In this document: piece by piece, positions 8,445-16,613 of the stretch | Layout of the letters: the number at the start of each line of letters is the position of its first letter | Numbering within the stretch: position 1 is the stretch's first letter | Source of the DNA: CAWUEX02 sp038148375 | GTDB taxonomy: Bacteria; Pseudomonadota; Alphaproteobacteria; Rhodospirillales; Rhodospirillaceae | Reading direction: 5' to 3' | NCBI GenBank assembly: GCA_038148375.1 | Contig: JAYQVH010000005.1 | Location: forward strand, 62,001 to 126,000 | DNA length: 64,000 nt | Translations under genes and position numbers: made by a program | Notes under the pieces: generated by a model | Seen by the model: the letters and a program-made list of their open reading frames with translations, nothing else | Told to the model about the DNA's origin: nothing | Database searches by the model: none

Positions 8445-9635
8445 ATGCTCGACCGCCGTACTCTGTTTGGCGCCACAGCCGCCACATCCGCTTTCGTCTC
8501 CTCCCTGTTCAAGGGCCGCGCGCCGAAAGCCGCGACCAGCGCTGCCGTAACCTTCCAGGATGTCGAGAAGCGCGGCACCATGGGCCGCCTTGAGCGTCTG
8601 CCGGCGCTGGACCTCGAAAGCAGCCAGGACTTCCTCACCGGCTTCCGCAACTTCGTCAACCGCGACATGCGCCAGGTGACCCTGCGCCGGTTCACCAAGC
8701 TGCTCGAAGCCAACGGCCTCGATCCCAAGGAAGATCTGTCCATGGAGGTCGTGTTGCCGCTGGTCGAGAAAGACCCGATCCTGATGATGAGCGTGCGCGG
8801 CTGGGTTTCAAATCAGCAGCTGACCTGGAAGCAGGTTCAGGATTACTTCCACGCCAATGCTGAGACCTACCTCGCCGAGATGGAATCGGCCGATACCTCC
8901 GGACCGGGCTCGCTTGAACTCAATCCGGGTGTCGAGCCGGAATACACCAAGCATGAAATTCACATCCAGCCGGGTGGCTACGTCGGCGACGAATTCGCGG
9001 GCTATATTAACTACTACGGCGTCAATAACTTCTATGGCGGCAGCAACTACAACGACGAAGTGCAGGCGTCGATTGCCGAGCGGGTGCAGACTCCGCCGGA
9101 CGGCAAGGTCAACCGCATCCTCGACATCGGCTGCGCCACGGGCCGTCTGACCATCGCGCTCAAGGACCGCTTCCCCGATGCCGAAGTCTGGGGTCTGGAC
9201 GTCGGCGGACCGATGGTCCGCTTCGCCCATACCCGCTCGGTCGATCTCGGCAAGGACATTCACTACGTTCAGCGCCCGGCTGAGGACACCCGGTTCCCGG
9301 ACAATCATTTCGATTTGGTGGCGGCCTATATCCTGTTCCACGAAGTGACGTCGGAAGCCCAGGATCAGATCGTCGCCGAAGCCATGCGCATCCTACGTCC
9401 GGGCGGCGTGTTCTTCCCGATCGATTTCCGGACCGGCAAGCAAGCCGGCAAAGGCGACGCCTACCGCGCGTTCTCGACGTGGTGGGATCATCGTTTCAAC
9501 GGCGAGCCCTGGCGTTTAGAATATGCGTCGCGTGATTTCGCCGACGTCATCCGCAGCCACGGCTTCGAAGTCAACGAAGACATTCCGGCGGCCCGCCGCG
9601 GCCACGGCGCCATCATGGCGGTCAAGCCGGCCTAA
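8445..9635 (+). CDS. SAM-dependent methyltransferase with Tat-like leader (paralogue 4)
   Basis: A 396-residue paralogue of the genes at 445 and 1737, separated from them by the pfkA and phosphorylase genes. The leader MLDRRTLFGATAATSAFVSS repeats the DRRT twin-arginine pattern with a hydrophobic, alanine-rich core. The helical region contains ESSQDFLTGFRNF, and the linker KHEIHIQPGGYVGDEF is conserved. The SAM motif is the most canonical of the set, LDIGCATGRL near residue 227, followed by WGLDVGGPMVR. The gene stands alone and is followed by a good intrinsic terminator at 9665, so it is a single transcription unit. The substrate is unknown. Confidence 0.86.
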   Translation: MLDRRTLFGATAATSAFVSSLFKGRAPKAATSAAVTFQDVEKRGTMGRLERLPALDLESSQDFLTGFRNFVNRDMRQVTLRRFTKLLEANGLDPKEDLSMEVVLPLVEKDPILMMSVRGWVSNQQLTWKQVQDYFHANAETYLAEMESADTSGPGSLELNPGVEPEYTKHEIHIQPGGYVGDEFAGYINYYGVNNFYGGSNYNDEVQASIAERVQTPPDGKVNRILDIGCATGRLTIALKDRFPDAEVWGLDVGGPMVRFAHTRSVDLGKDIHYVQRPAEDTRFPDNHFDLVAAYILFHEVTSEAQDQIVAEAMRILRPGGVFFPIDFRTGKQAGKGDAYRAFSTWWDHRFNGEPWRLEYASRDFADVIRSHGFEVNEDIPAARRGHGAIMAVKPA

Positions 9636-9664
9636 AATTTACCCGTCAGCACGTAAAACACATT

Positions 9665-9699
9665 GAGCCCCGCCACGAAAGTGACGGGGCTCTTTGTTT
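9665..9699 (+). terminator. Intrinsic terminator after methyltransferase paralogue 4
   Basis: GAGCCCCGCCAC and GTGACGGGGCTC form a 12-base-pair stem with one mismatch, closed by the stable tetraloop GAAA. TTTGTTT follows. It starts 30 bases after the stop codon. Confidence 0.85.
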
Positions 9700-9768
9700 C
9701 CGGCTGAGGCCGCGGGGAGGGGTTGGGTCGCCTCACGCCGGACGGGGGTTGGACTGCTGGCGTCCCCG

Positions 9769-10248
9769 TTAGTCGGGATCGGTGTCGTCGACACTGTCGC
9801 TGTCCGCAAGTTCCAAGATGCCAAAGGTGGCCAAGGCGAGACCGCCGGCGACGACGAACCAGCCTTGCGGTCCCATGCCGAGGACCGAATGCCGGGTGCC
9901 GTCGGGATCGTCCAAACGTGACGGCAGCAATGACCTGTTGGCCAGTTGCACGTCATCAAGGCCTTGCGCTGTAAAGCTGACGTTCATCAGCTGCGGAGAG
10001 TCGAACATCAGTCGCAGGTTTTGACTGCGGCCGCTGATGGGCATCTGCGAGAGCGCAAAGCCATATTCCGGCCCGGACTGATGGTCTTCAGCGTGGAGCG
10101 GTACTTTGAAATACACCATGCCGGTCGTGCCGCCCCGGACATCCCAGGCGTTCATCGGATCGAAATCGGCGGCGGAGGACTGGTTCGTCCACGTCAGGGC
10201 GATAGTCAGGCTGAAGAGAGTCGAATAGATTGATTTCCGGTTCATCAT
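9769..10248 (-). CDS. Hypothetical secreted or membrane-anchored protein
   Basis: A 159-residue protein that I do not recognise. It starts with a clear signal peptide (basic MMNRK, then a hydrophobic run, cut likely after SSA). The middle is a beta-rich, soluble-looking region of about 100 residues. A second hydrophobic segment near the C-terminus (WFVVAGGLALATFGILEL) is followed by the acidic tail ADSDSVDDTDPD. This layout suggests a periplasmic protein with a C-terminal membrane anchor. It lies 73 bases downstream of the acidic protein gene on the same strand, with a strong hairpin between them, so the two may form an operon with differential expression. No function can be assigned. Confidence 0.6.
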   Translation of the reverse strand: MMNRKSIYSTLFSLTIALTWTNQSSAADFDPMNAWDVRGGTTGMVYFKVPLHAEDHQSGPEYGFALSQMPISGRSQNLRLMFDSPQLMNVSFTAQGLDDVQLANRSLLPSRLDDPDGTRHSVLGMGPQGWFVVAGGLALATFGILELADSDSVDDTDPD

Positions 10249-10277
10249 TTAAATCTCCTATGTGTGAAGAATAGGGT

Positions 10278-10305
10278 GGGGAACCAATTTCCAGATTGGT
10301 TCCCC
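10278..10305 (-). repeat. Intergenic hairpin between two envelope-protein genes
   Basis: GGGGAACCAAT and ATTGGTTCCCC form a perfect 11-base-pair stem with a 6-base loop. It sits between the stop of the 421-residue protein gene and the start of the 159-residue protein gene, both on the minus strand. There is no good T-run on either strand, so it is more likely an RNA-processing or stability element, or a weak attenuator, than a classical terminator. Confidence 0.6.
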
Positions 10306-10321
10306 GCAGCGGTGATTGGAG

Positions 10322-11587
10322 TTACGGCGTGAAGAACTCGGTGAGTTCGATGCGGATGAGAGTTTCTTCCTCGTCCTCATCTCCGTCTTCTTCCTCGCCT
10401 TCCGCGTCAGGGTCGTCCGCTTCATCACCGTCGTCTTCGCCGGCATCCTCTTCATCTTCCGGTTCGACGGCTTTGGTTTCGAGGATCATACCGACACCAG
10501 GCGCGTAGTACTTCAGTTCGGTGACACCGGGTTCGAGCGGGGTGTAATCGCGGGTGACCAGGCAGGTGCCGGCACACATCGCCGCGGGCACGACCGCTGA
10601 CCCTTCGGTATCGACGATGTCAGCGACATCCTCAGCTTCTGACACCAAGTACTCTTGGCGGTAGGTCAGGCCAGTCATCGGGTTGGCAAACATCAGGATG
10701 CCGGGTTGCGCGCTGTCGACACCGGCGGTCCACGATCCGTCGATATCGACGATGCGGCCGTCTTCATAATTCAGTGCGATTTCGCCGAAGTACCAGACGT
10801 TGCCGTCCAAATCCTGAGCGTAATAGTCCCTGGTGTCTTCGATCTCGACGCCGTCTTCGGTGACGAGGTCACGCACCACGACAACAGGAACATCCAGGAT
10901 TTCAAAGACGTCTTCGGTGACCGTCACCTGAATGACTTCGCCGTCACCTTCGTAGGTCCACATCGTGCCCGCGACCAGGGGAAAGTAGGGGTTCGGATCG
11001 ACGGTGACGCCGATATCGGCAGGATTGACGAAGTTCTCGGGGTCGATTGAGACTTCGAAGCGGGACTCGCCGAGATTGCCGCAGACGTCTTCGCGGGCTT
11101 CAAGTACGGCTTCGCACTCTTCCGTCGTTTCCTCAAAATCTTCGTAGGCGAAGTGACGGCAATCCGCGTGACCGATGGGATCGCTAACGTTCGTGCAATT
11201 CGACTGCGCCGTCCAGAAATCGTCCGCCGCATCGTAACCGCACGCGACATACGCGAGACGGGCCGTCTGGGTGCAAAACGCGGGGTCCGCATCGCTCTCG
11301 TCGGTGACGTCTTCCGCGAATGAAATGAGGTCCGCGACGACGGCGTCATACGCGTCCAGCTGACCATCCAGATCTTCGATGATGTCGTCCGCATCTTCGA
11401 TGTCCATTTGCACACCGTCGAATTCGTCTTCGAATTCATCTGCATGTGCGCGCAATGACAGGGATACGATTGCGGATAACATCACCAAAACGGCAAACAC
11501 ATTCAGAGCCCACGCAAGTAGATATCCCTGTGACTCGCCGCCTCGTGACTCCGTCCGCCGGCGCTTAAATAAATTATTGAGTTTCAT
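10322..11587 (-). CDS. Hypothetical acidic membrane-anchored protein
   Basis: A 421-residue protein of unknown function. Residues ~1-20 are basic (KRRRTESRGG), followed by one hydrophobic segment (~24-46), so the N-terminus is a signal anchor or uncleaved signal. Next come an Asp/Glu-rich stretch (FEDEFDGVQMDIEDADD), a cysteine-containing region with at least six Cys, and a beta-rich domain opening with FPLVAGTMWTYEG. A very acidic low-complexity insert near the C-terminus (EDEEDAGEDDGDEADD and on) precedes a short final strand (LIRIELTEF). The cysteines suggest disulphides in the periplasm. Its 5' end faces the sigma-factor gene across 188 bases. Confidence 0.6.
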   Translation of the reverse strand: MKLNNLFKRRRTESRGGESQGYLLAWALNVFAVLVMLSAIVSLSLRAHADEFEDEFDGVQMDIEDADDIIEDLDGQLDAYDAVVADLISFAEDVTDESDADPAFCTQTARLAYVACGYDAADDFWTAQSNCTNVSDPIGHADCRHFAYEDFEETTEECEAVLEAREDVCGNLGESRFEVSIDPENFVNPADIGVTVDPNPYFPLVAGTMWTYEGDGEVIQVTVTEDVFEILDVPVVVVRDLVTEDGVEIEDTRDYYAQDLDGNVWYFGEIALNYEDGRIVDIDGSWTAGVDSAQPGILMFANPMTGLTYRQEYLVSEAEDVADIVDTEGSAVVPAAMCAGTCLVTRDYTPLEPGVTELKYYAPGVGMILETKAVEPEDEEDAGEDDGDEADDPDAEGEEEDGDEDEEETLIRIELTEFFTP

Positions 11588-11720
11588 CGTCTCGCTCCTT
11601 CAGCTCGATTTGAATTGTCGCGAAACCGGAAGGATGGGCCGGCCCCAAGTCCTGTGGTCTCGATACCTAGACGGCACCGGAGCGGCGTCACCTCCATTTT
11701 CTTTTCTCGGACAGAGTCGT

Positions 11721-11739
11721 CCGCAACCGCGTGTTGCGG
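11721..11739. repeat. Inverted repeat upstream of the ECF sigma gene
   Basis: CCGCAAC and GTTGCGG form a 7-base-pair inverted repeat around CGCGT, 36 bases before the sigma start. It may be an operator or part of the 5' leader; there is no further support. Confidence 0.35.
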
Positions 11740-11775
11740 TAGGATAGCCAAAGGGCAGAGGAGAGAACGCAGGGC

Positions 11776-12291
11776 ATGAACGATGACAGCCAGTTCCAGG
11801 CGGTGATCGCGTCGTTTCAGCCGCTGTTGCGGCGCTTCCTTGTTGCCCGGCTCGGCAACGAAGCGGATGCCGACGATGCCCTTCAGGACACATTGATCAA
11901 GTTGCATGCCGCCATGGCCGGCGGTGAGATCGACAATCCAAAAGCGTTCGCGTTTACGATTGCGCGAAACGTGTCGGTGGACATTGTCCGCCGCTCGGCG
12001 CGCGCCAAATCGCGTGACTCGGCGTACGGGGAAACACAAACAGAGCGGGCAGGGGATGATTTTGTCGACCGCCAGCCCGGACCTGAACAACAGATGTCCG
12101 GCCGGTAACAGATCGACCTCGTCTTGAATGCCTTGGACGGACTGTCGCCCAAGGTGCGCCGGGCCTTTGTCCTGCATAAAATCGACGGGTTGTCCTACGC
12201 GGAGGTGGCGGACCGCATGGGATTGTCCAAGAGCACAGTAGAAAAACACATGATCAAGGCATTGCGCCGGGTCGGAGAGGTGCTGCGATGA
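11776..12291 (+). pseudogene. ECF-family RNA polymerase sigma factor, interrupted by an in-frame TAA
   Basis: The reading frame encodes a FecI-like extracytoplasmic-function sigma factor of 171 codons. Sigma region 2 is seen in EADADDALQDTLIKLH and AFTIARNVSVDIVRR. Region 4 is seen in LNALDGLSPKVRRAFVLH and LSYAEVADRMGLSKSTVEKH. The two are in one frame, but a TAA at 12106-12108 falls in the linker, giving a 110-residue product with region 2 only. A Gln codon CAA would differ by one base. No good start codon with a Shine-Dalgarno is visible right after the stop. A strong GAGGAGA precedes the ATG. The gene heads a sigma-FecR-receptor operon. It is probably inactive, unless the stop is a sequencing error or is suppressed. 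Confidence 0.85.
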
Positions 12292-12400
12292 TCGGATTCA
12301 CCTATGTGACTGGCCGCCACATGGAGGCGGGACGGCGTCGGCGGCGTCTATACCTTGAAAGCGCGGGTCTTCTCGAGACCGGTGCGGTGAGACATGAGAT

Positions 12401-13405
12401 ATGACGGAACATGAACGCATAGAGGCCGAAGCGCTTCATTGGGTCGAACGCATGAATACGGGCGACCTGTCCGACCAGGACATGGAAGCCTATGTGGAGT
12501 GGATGGAGGCGGACTCCGCGCACGCCGATGCGTTCCGGCGATTGGATGCCGCCTGGATCGCGACGGCAGACGCTGCGGGCGACATTCGTGCCCGATTCGG
12601 ACCCGAAGCGCGGGCGGATGACGCGCCCTCAAGCCTGTCGGCCGCAGTTCTGGCGTTCTTGCGTCCCGGATTGACGCCGCGGTTCGCGGCGACTGTTGCC
12701 GCCGCTGTGGCGATCGTAATCGTCGCGCTACAACCGCCGGCGCCATCATCGACCGATATCATTGCTTACCGAGCGGGAGCGGATGTGCGCCGGGATGTTG
12801 AGCTTGACGACGGTACACGTGTGACGCTCAACGTGAATGCCGAAATGGCGGTCTCTTTTGACTCCGGTCAGCGCAATGTTCGGTTGCGGGCAGGTGAGGC
12901 CTATTTCGATGTGGCGCGCGATGAGTCCCGGCCGTTTGTCATCGAAGCCGGTGACGGCCGGGTTGCCGTTCTCGGCACCGCCTTCAATATGCGTCTGACC
13001 GAGCATGGGTTTACCGTCGCGGTTACGGAAGGACGCGTCGCAGTCAGCCCGACACCGGATCTGCCCGATGCCAATTCGCAGGTTTTGACACCCGATCAGG
13101 CGGCGGACGTTGACACCCGCATCGCGGCTTTAACATTGTTCCCCGTGGATGCGGACGCGATCTCGGCCTGGCGCCGCGGACAGCTCATCTACCGGGATGC
13201 TCCGCTCGCTGAGGTGATTGGCGATATTTCCCGGTATGTCGGCGCAAACATCGTCCTGGATGATTCTGAACTCTCAAGCGAACTATTTACCGGCGTCCTC
13301 ACCACCGATGTGCCAGATGCTATGGTGGAACGCCTGATTGAACTGATGGACCTTCATGCCGTTGCCGACGAAAGTGGGACGATCAGTATCTCGCGCCAAA
13401 AGTAG
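12401..13405 (+). CDS. FecR-family anti-sigma/transmembrane sensor
   Basis: A 334-residue protein that in this family relays a signal from an outer-membrane TonB receptor to its cognate ECF sigma factor. The cytoplasmic N-terminal domain (DUF4880-like) shows EALHWVERMNTGDLS and ADAFRRLDAAW. One membrane segment lies around residues 90-110 (FAATVAAAVAIVIVAL). The periplasmic FecR domain follows, with DVELDDGTRVTLNVNA, LRAGEAYFDVARD and VLGTAFNMR. A final STN-like segment (LIYRDAPLAEVIGDISRYVG) would contact the receptor. The gene is intact, although the sigma gene before it and the receptor gene after it are each interrupted. The receptor start lies 4 bases after its stop, so the operon structure is preserved. 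Confidence 0.9.
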   Translation: MTEHERIEAEALHWVERMNTGDLSDQDMEAYVEWMEADSAHADAFRRLDAAWIATADAAGDIRARFGPEARADDAPSSLSAAVLAFLRPGLTPRFAATVAAAVAIVIVALQPPAPSSTDIIAYRAGADVRRDVELDDGTRVTLNVNAEMAVSFDSGQRNVRLRAGEAYFDVARDESRPFVIEAGDGRVAVLGTAFNMRLTEHGFTVAVTEGRVAVSPTPDLPDANSQVLTPDQAADVDTRIAALTLFPVDADAISAWRRGQLIYRDAPLAEVIGDISRYVGANIVLDDSELSSELFTGVLTTDVPDAMVERLIELMDLHAVADESGTISISRQK

Positions 13406-13409
13406 AGTC

Positions 13410-15893
13410 ATGGCCGCTCGCGTTTGCGCGGTCCTGGTGCTGATGACTGCCGGGCTGGCGCAGGCCCAGACACCCGTGCTTTTTCCGTCGCACCTTCAAG
13501 ACCCATCGCGCTTGATCTATTTCGAGGTGGCGTCTCAGCGGCTGGCGGACGCATTGATCGCTTTCGCGCTTCAGGGAAATCTGTCGATCGGGGTAGACGA
13601 TCCACGTCTTGCACAAGGCGACGTCCCGCGCCTCAGTGGGCTATTCACCGTTCATGACGGCCTGCGCCGGCTGCTTCAGGACAGCGGACTAACGTACCGC
13701 TTTGTCGATCCCGTCACCGTACGCATCTTCGAGAGCCAGTCAGCGATGCCGGTGCGGCGAGGGGTCCGCCGTCAGCCCCGTCTCGCTTCGGCTGCACGCT
13801 AGGCCGAATTGGAAGAGGTGATCGTAACCTCCACCAAACGGGAAGAGGACCCGCAGGACCTGCCGATGGGCATTACCAGTGTTTCGGCTGAACGCATGGC
13901 GTGTTTGAACGTGCGGGAGACGACGGATCTCGCACCCCTGGTCGCGGGACTCAGCATGACCAATCTGGGGCCCGGACGGAACAAGATGTTCTTGCGCGGT
14001 CAGTCCGATGGTCCGTTGGCGGAGCGCACTCAATCCACTGTCGGCGTTTACATCGATGAATCCCCGCTGGTGTTCAGCGATACCAATCCGGATTTCCGTC
14101 TGATCGATGTCGAGCGGGTGGAAGTGCTGCGCGGGCCCCAAGGCACGCTGTTCGGCGCGGGGTCGCTTGGCGGGACGTATCGCATCATCACGGCCAAGCC
14201 CGATCCTCACACCATCGCCGCGCGTGTCGGAGCGTCCGCGGGGTTTGTCCAACGCGGCGATCCGAATTTCGCCGCCGACGGAATGAACAACGTCCCGCTG
14301 TCCCCGCGTCGATCGGCAATCAGGCTGGCTGCGTTTTATGACCGCTATGGCGGCTTTATCGACGATGCTGGCCTCCGTGAGCAAAACGTCAACGATACGA
14401 AAATTGCCGGGGCGCGCATTTCTTATGCAAACGGTCTTAATGACCGGTGGTCTTTATTGATCACGGTGAACGGCCAGCAGATCGATCTCGACGACACGCA
14501 GTATTTTTCTCCGGACGTCGGCGTGCTGACACGATCAAATCTCGTTCCCGAGCCCCGCAAGGATCGTATCTATCAGGCAGGCGTTGTCGTCGATGGCGAT
14601 CTCGGCTGGGCGGACCTGACATCTGCATCGACCATCGTTTATCGGCGGATTTCAAATCAGTCGGATGCGTCGCAGGCGGTCCCAAACTTGCTGGGGCTGG
14701 ATCTTCAGCCAAGCCCGTTCACATCCAGGGACAAAATCCGCACGCTGGCGCAGGAAGTGCGGCTGGCCCATCAGGGGCGCCGGATGGACTGGCTGGTCGG
14801 CGGGTTTTATCTCAGTAGGGCGCAAAACCTGAAAACGTCGTTTGTGGTGCCGGGGGCGGGTCTCGCCTTTGCCGGCGACGGATTTCCGTCGAACGAAGTG
14901 TTTGCCGAGAACCGAGACGACGATATCAAGGAATATGCGGTATTCGGAGATATCGCCATGCACCTCAATGCGCGGTGGGAAGTCTCCGCCGGTCTGCGCG
15001 CGAGCCGCGGCGCGCTCGATGTGTCATCGCTGACGACCGGAGTGATCAGCGGACGCGAGGACGAAATCGATCTGCAAAACGCCAAGACAAGCGTTACGCC
15101 GCGTGTGGCGATCAGTTTTCGTCCCTCCGACCACTTGCACCTGTATGCGCAGGCGGCAAAAGGCTTCCGTATCGGCGGGGTCAACATCAACACGATGATT
15201 TCAGCGTTGTTCGATCCTGGCCTCGATCCTGATGAAGCGCTGAAAACCCAGACTTTTACAGAGGACTCGGTATGGAACTACGAGCTCGGCGTGAAGGCTC
15301 GGGCGTTCGATGGCCGGCTGGAGACGTCTCTCGCCGGATTTTACATCAAGTGGGATGACATTCAGACCGATCAGCTGCTTCCGACCGGCTTCCTGTTTGT
15401 CACCAATGCCGGCAATGCAAAGAACTATGGTGTCGAACTTCAATTCGCTGGGCAGTTGAACGACCGAATTACCGTGACCGCGGCGGCGATCTGGAACGAT
15501 CCGCATTTGGTCGAAGGCAACGGCTTTCTCAATGCGGCGAAAGGCGACCGGCTGCCCGCCATTGCGTCGTTCACCGGCGGGTTGAGCGTTGCGTATGAGC
15601 AGCCGGTGCGTCGCGGCGTCGAGTTCGCGGCAAGCGCCGACTACACGTACGTCGGGTCGTCGTCGCTTTTTTTCCATAAGGATTTGTCACCGAGGATGGG
15701 CGACTTTCACCGCCTAGGTATTCGCGCAGGCCTGCAGAACGAGTTGTGGCAGCTCGCGCTGTCCGTGACCAATGTGTTCAATACGCGGGGCAACACCTTC
15801 GCCTTCGGCAATAGTTTTAGCTTAAACGCAACGTCGCAGTACAACCCGCTGCGGCCGCGTACGATGAGCCTGAATTACGTGCGCAGTTTTTAA
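13410..15893 (+). pseudogene. TonB-dependent receptor with STN signalling domain, interrupted by an in-frame TAG
   Basis: The frame from 13410 encodes a FecA-type transducer receptor of 827 codons. A signal peptide (VCAVLVLMTAGLAQAQ) is followed by an STN domain (VASQRLADALIAFALQGN, residues ~45-110), a linker, a TonB-box/plug region (EEVIVTSTKRE, then VERVEVLRGPQGTLFGAG) and a long beta-barrel ending in aromatic Phe. A TAG at 13800-13802 separates the STN part from the plug and barrel, in the same frame; CAG (Gln) would restore it. The downstream part could at best start at TTG 13809 but would lack a signal peptide, so it could not reach the outer membrane. A siderophore or similar ligand is likely from family knowledge only. 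Confidence 0.85.
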
Positions 15894-15915
15894 GGCGCGC
15901 ACGTTGCGCACGAAC

Positions 15916-16596
15916 TCAGCCGTCGGAGGGAGGAGGAACATCGGCGTCGCCGAGAATGAGGGCCTTGGCATATTCCGGTGCGATCAGGTGACAATACAAC
16001 GCGCCGCGGAAGGCTTCCGGCGTCATTTTGAAAAGCAGGTTGGTCCAATCCACTTGAAGGCGCTTCGATTGAATGTGCAGGGCGCCGCTTTCGCCGCGCC
16101 AGGCATAAGTATACGGCTCAACCCATTTCACTCCCATGAAGACCGTGGTGTCTTCTTCGAACATGATCTCATCGTCAGACAGCACGCGGCGTTCGGCTTC
16201 TTCAGGGGTGAAAGCGGCAATCACCGCGGCGACGTTCTCGCGATTCAGGGCTTCGCAGGTGCGCGGCTCCTCGACTGCGGCATTGTCGCCGTACACTTCG
16301 CGGATATGGTCGGCCGCTTTGAACTTGCACGATACCATCCTTGGTTCGCCATTCGGCCCGAGCGTCGTGAACTGTTCATTGCGCAGCGGGTCGACCGACG
16401 CCTTGGATTCCAGGAAGTCGTCCCAGGTCGGGTGGATCTTGGTCACCGCCGGTACTGAGTTGCTCATGATCGAATTCTGCATGGCGTTGCAGAACTCGTC
16501 TGAGATTTCGGTTTGGCCCGCGAACGCGGCACCACTGGCCACGGCTGCGTTAAGGCCCAGGCCGGCCACGATTGCGACAGAAATACGGATCGTCAT
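15916..16596 (-). CDS. Hypothetical secreted protein
   Basis: A 226-residue protein that I do not recognise. The start at 16596 is set by AGGAG 9 bases upstream and by a clear signal peptide (RISVAIVAGLGLNAAVASG, cut likely after AFA). A longer upstream reading frame runs into the MFS gene and is not credible. The mature part has at least four cysteines (FCNAM, VSCKF, RTCEAL, YCHLI), which could form two disulphides in the periplasm. It also has an acidic stretch ahead of TTVFMGVKWVEPYTYAW. It follows the MFS transporter gene by 17 bases on the same strand, so the two are probably one operon. No function can be assigned. Confidence 0.65.
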   Translation of the reverse strand: MTIRISVAIVAGLGLNAAVASGAAFAGQTEISDEFCNAMQNSIMSNSVPAVTKIHPTWDDFLESKASVDPLRNEQFTTLGPNGEPRMVSCKFKAADHIREVYGDNAAVEEPRTCEALNRENVAAVIAAFTPEEAERRVLSDDEIMFEEDTTVFMGVKWVEPYTYAWRGESGALHIQSKRLQVDWTNLLFKMTPEAFRGALYCHLIAPEYAKALILGDADVPPPSDG

Positions 16597-16613
16597 GAAG
16601 AGCAGCTCCTCAA

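Noticed and set aside
11776..15893. Reassignment of TAA/TAG to Gln in this genome
   Set aside because: Many intact genes here end in TAA or TAG (for example 2924, 433 and 13405), so the code is standard; local mutation is the simpler reading.
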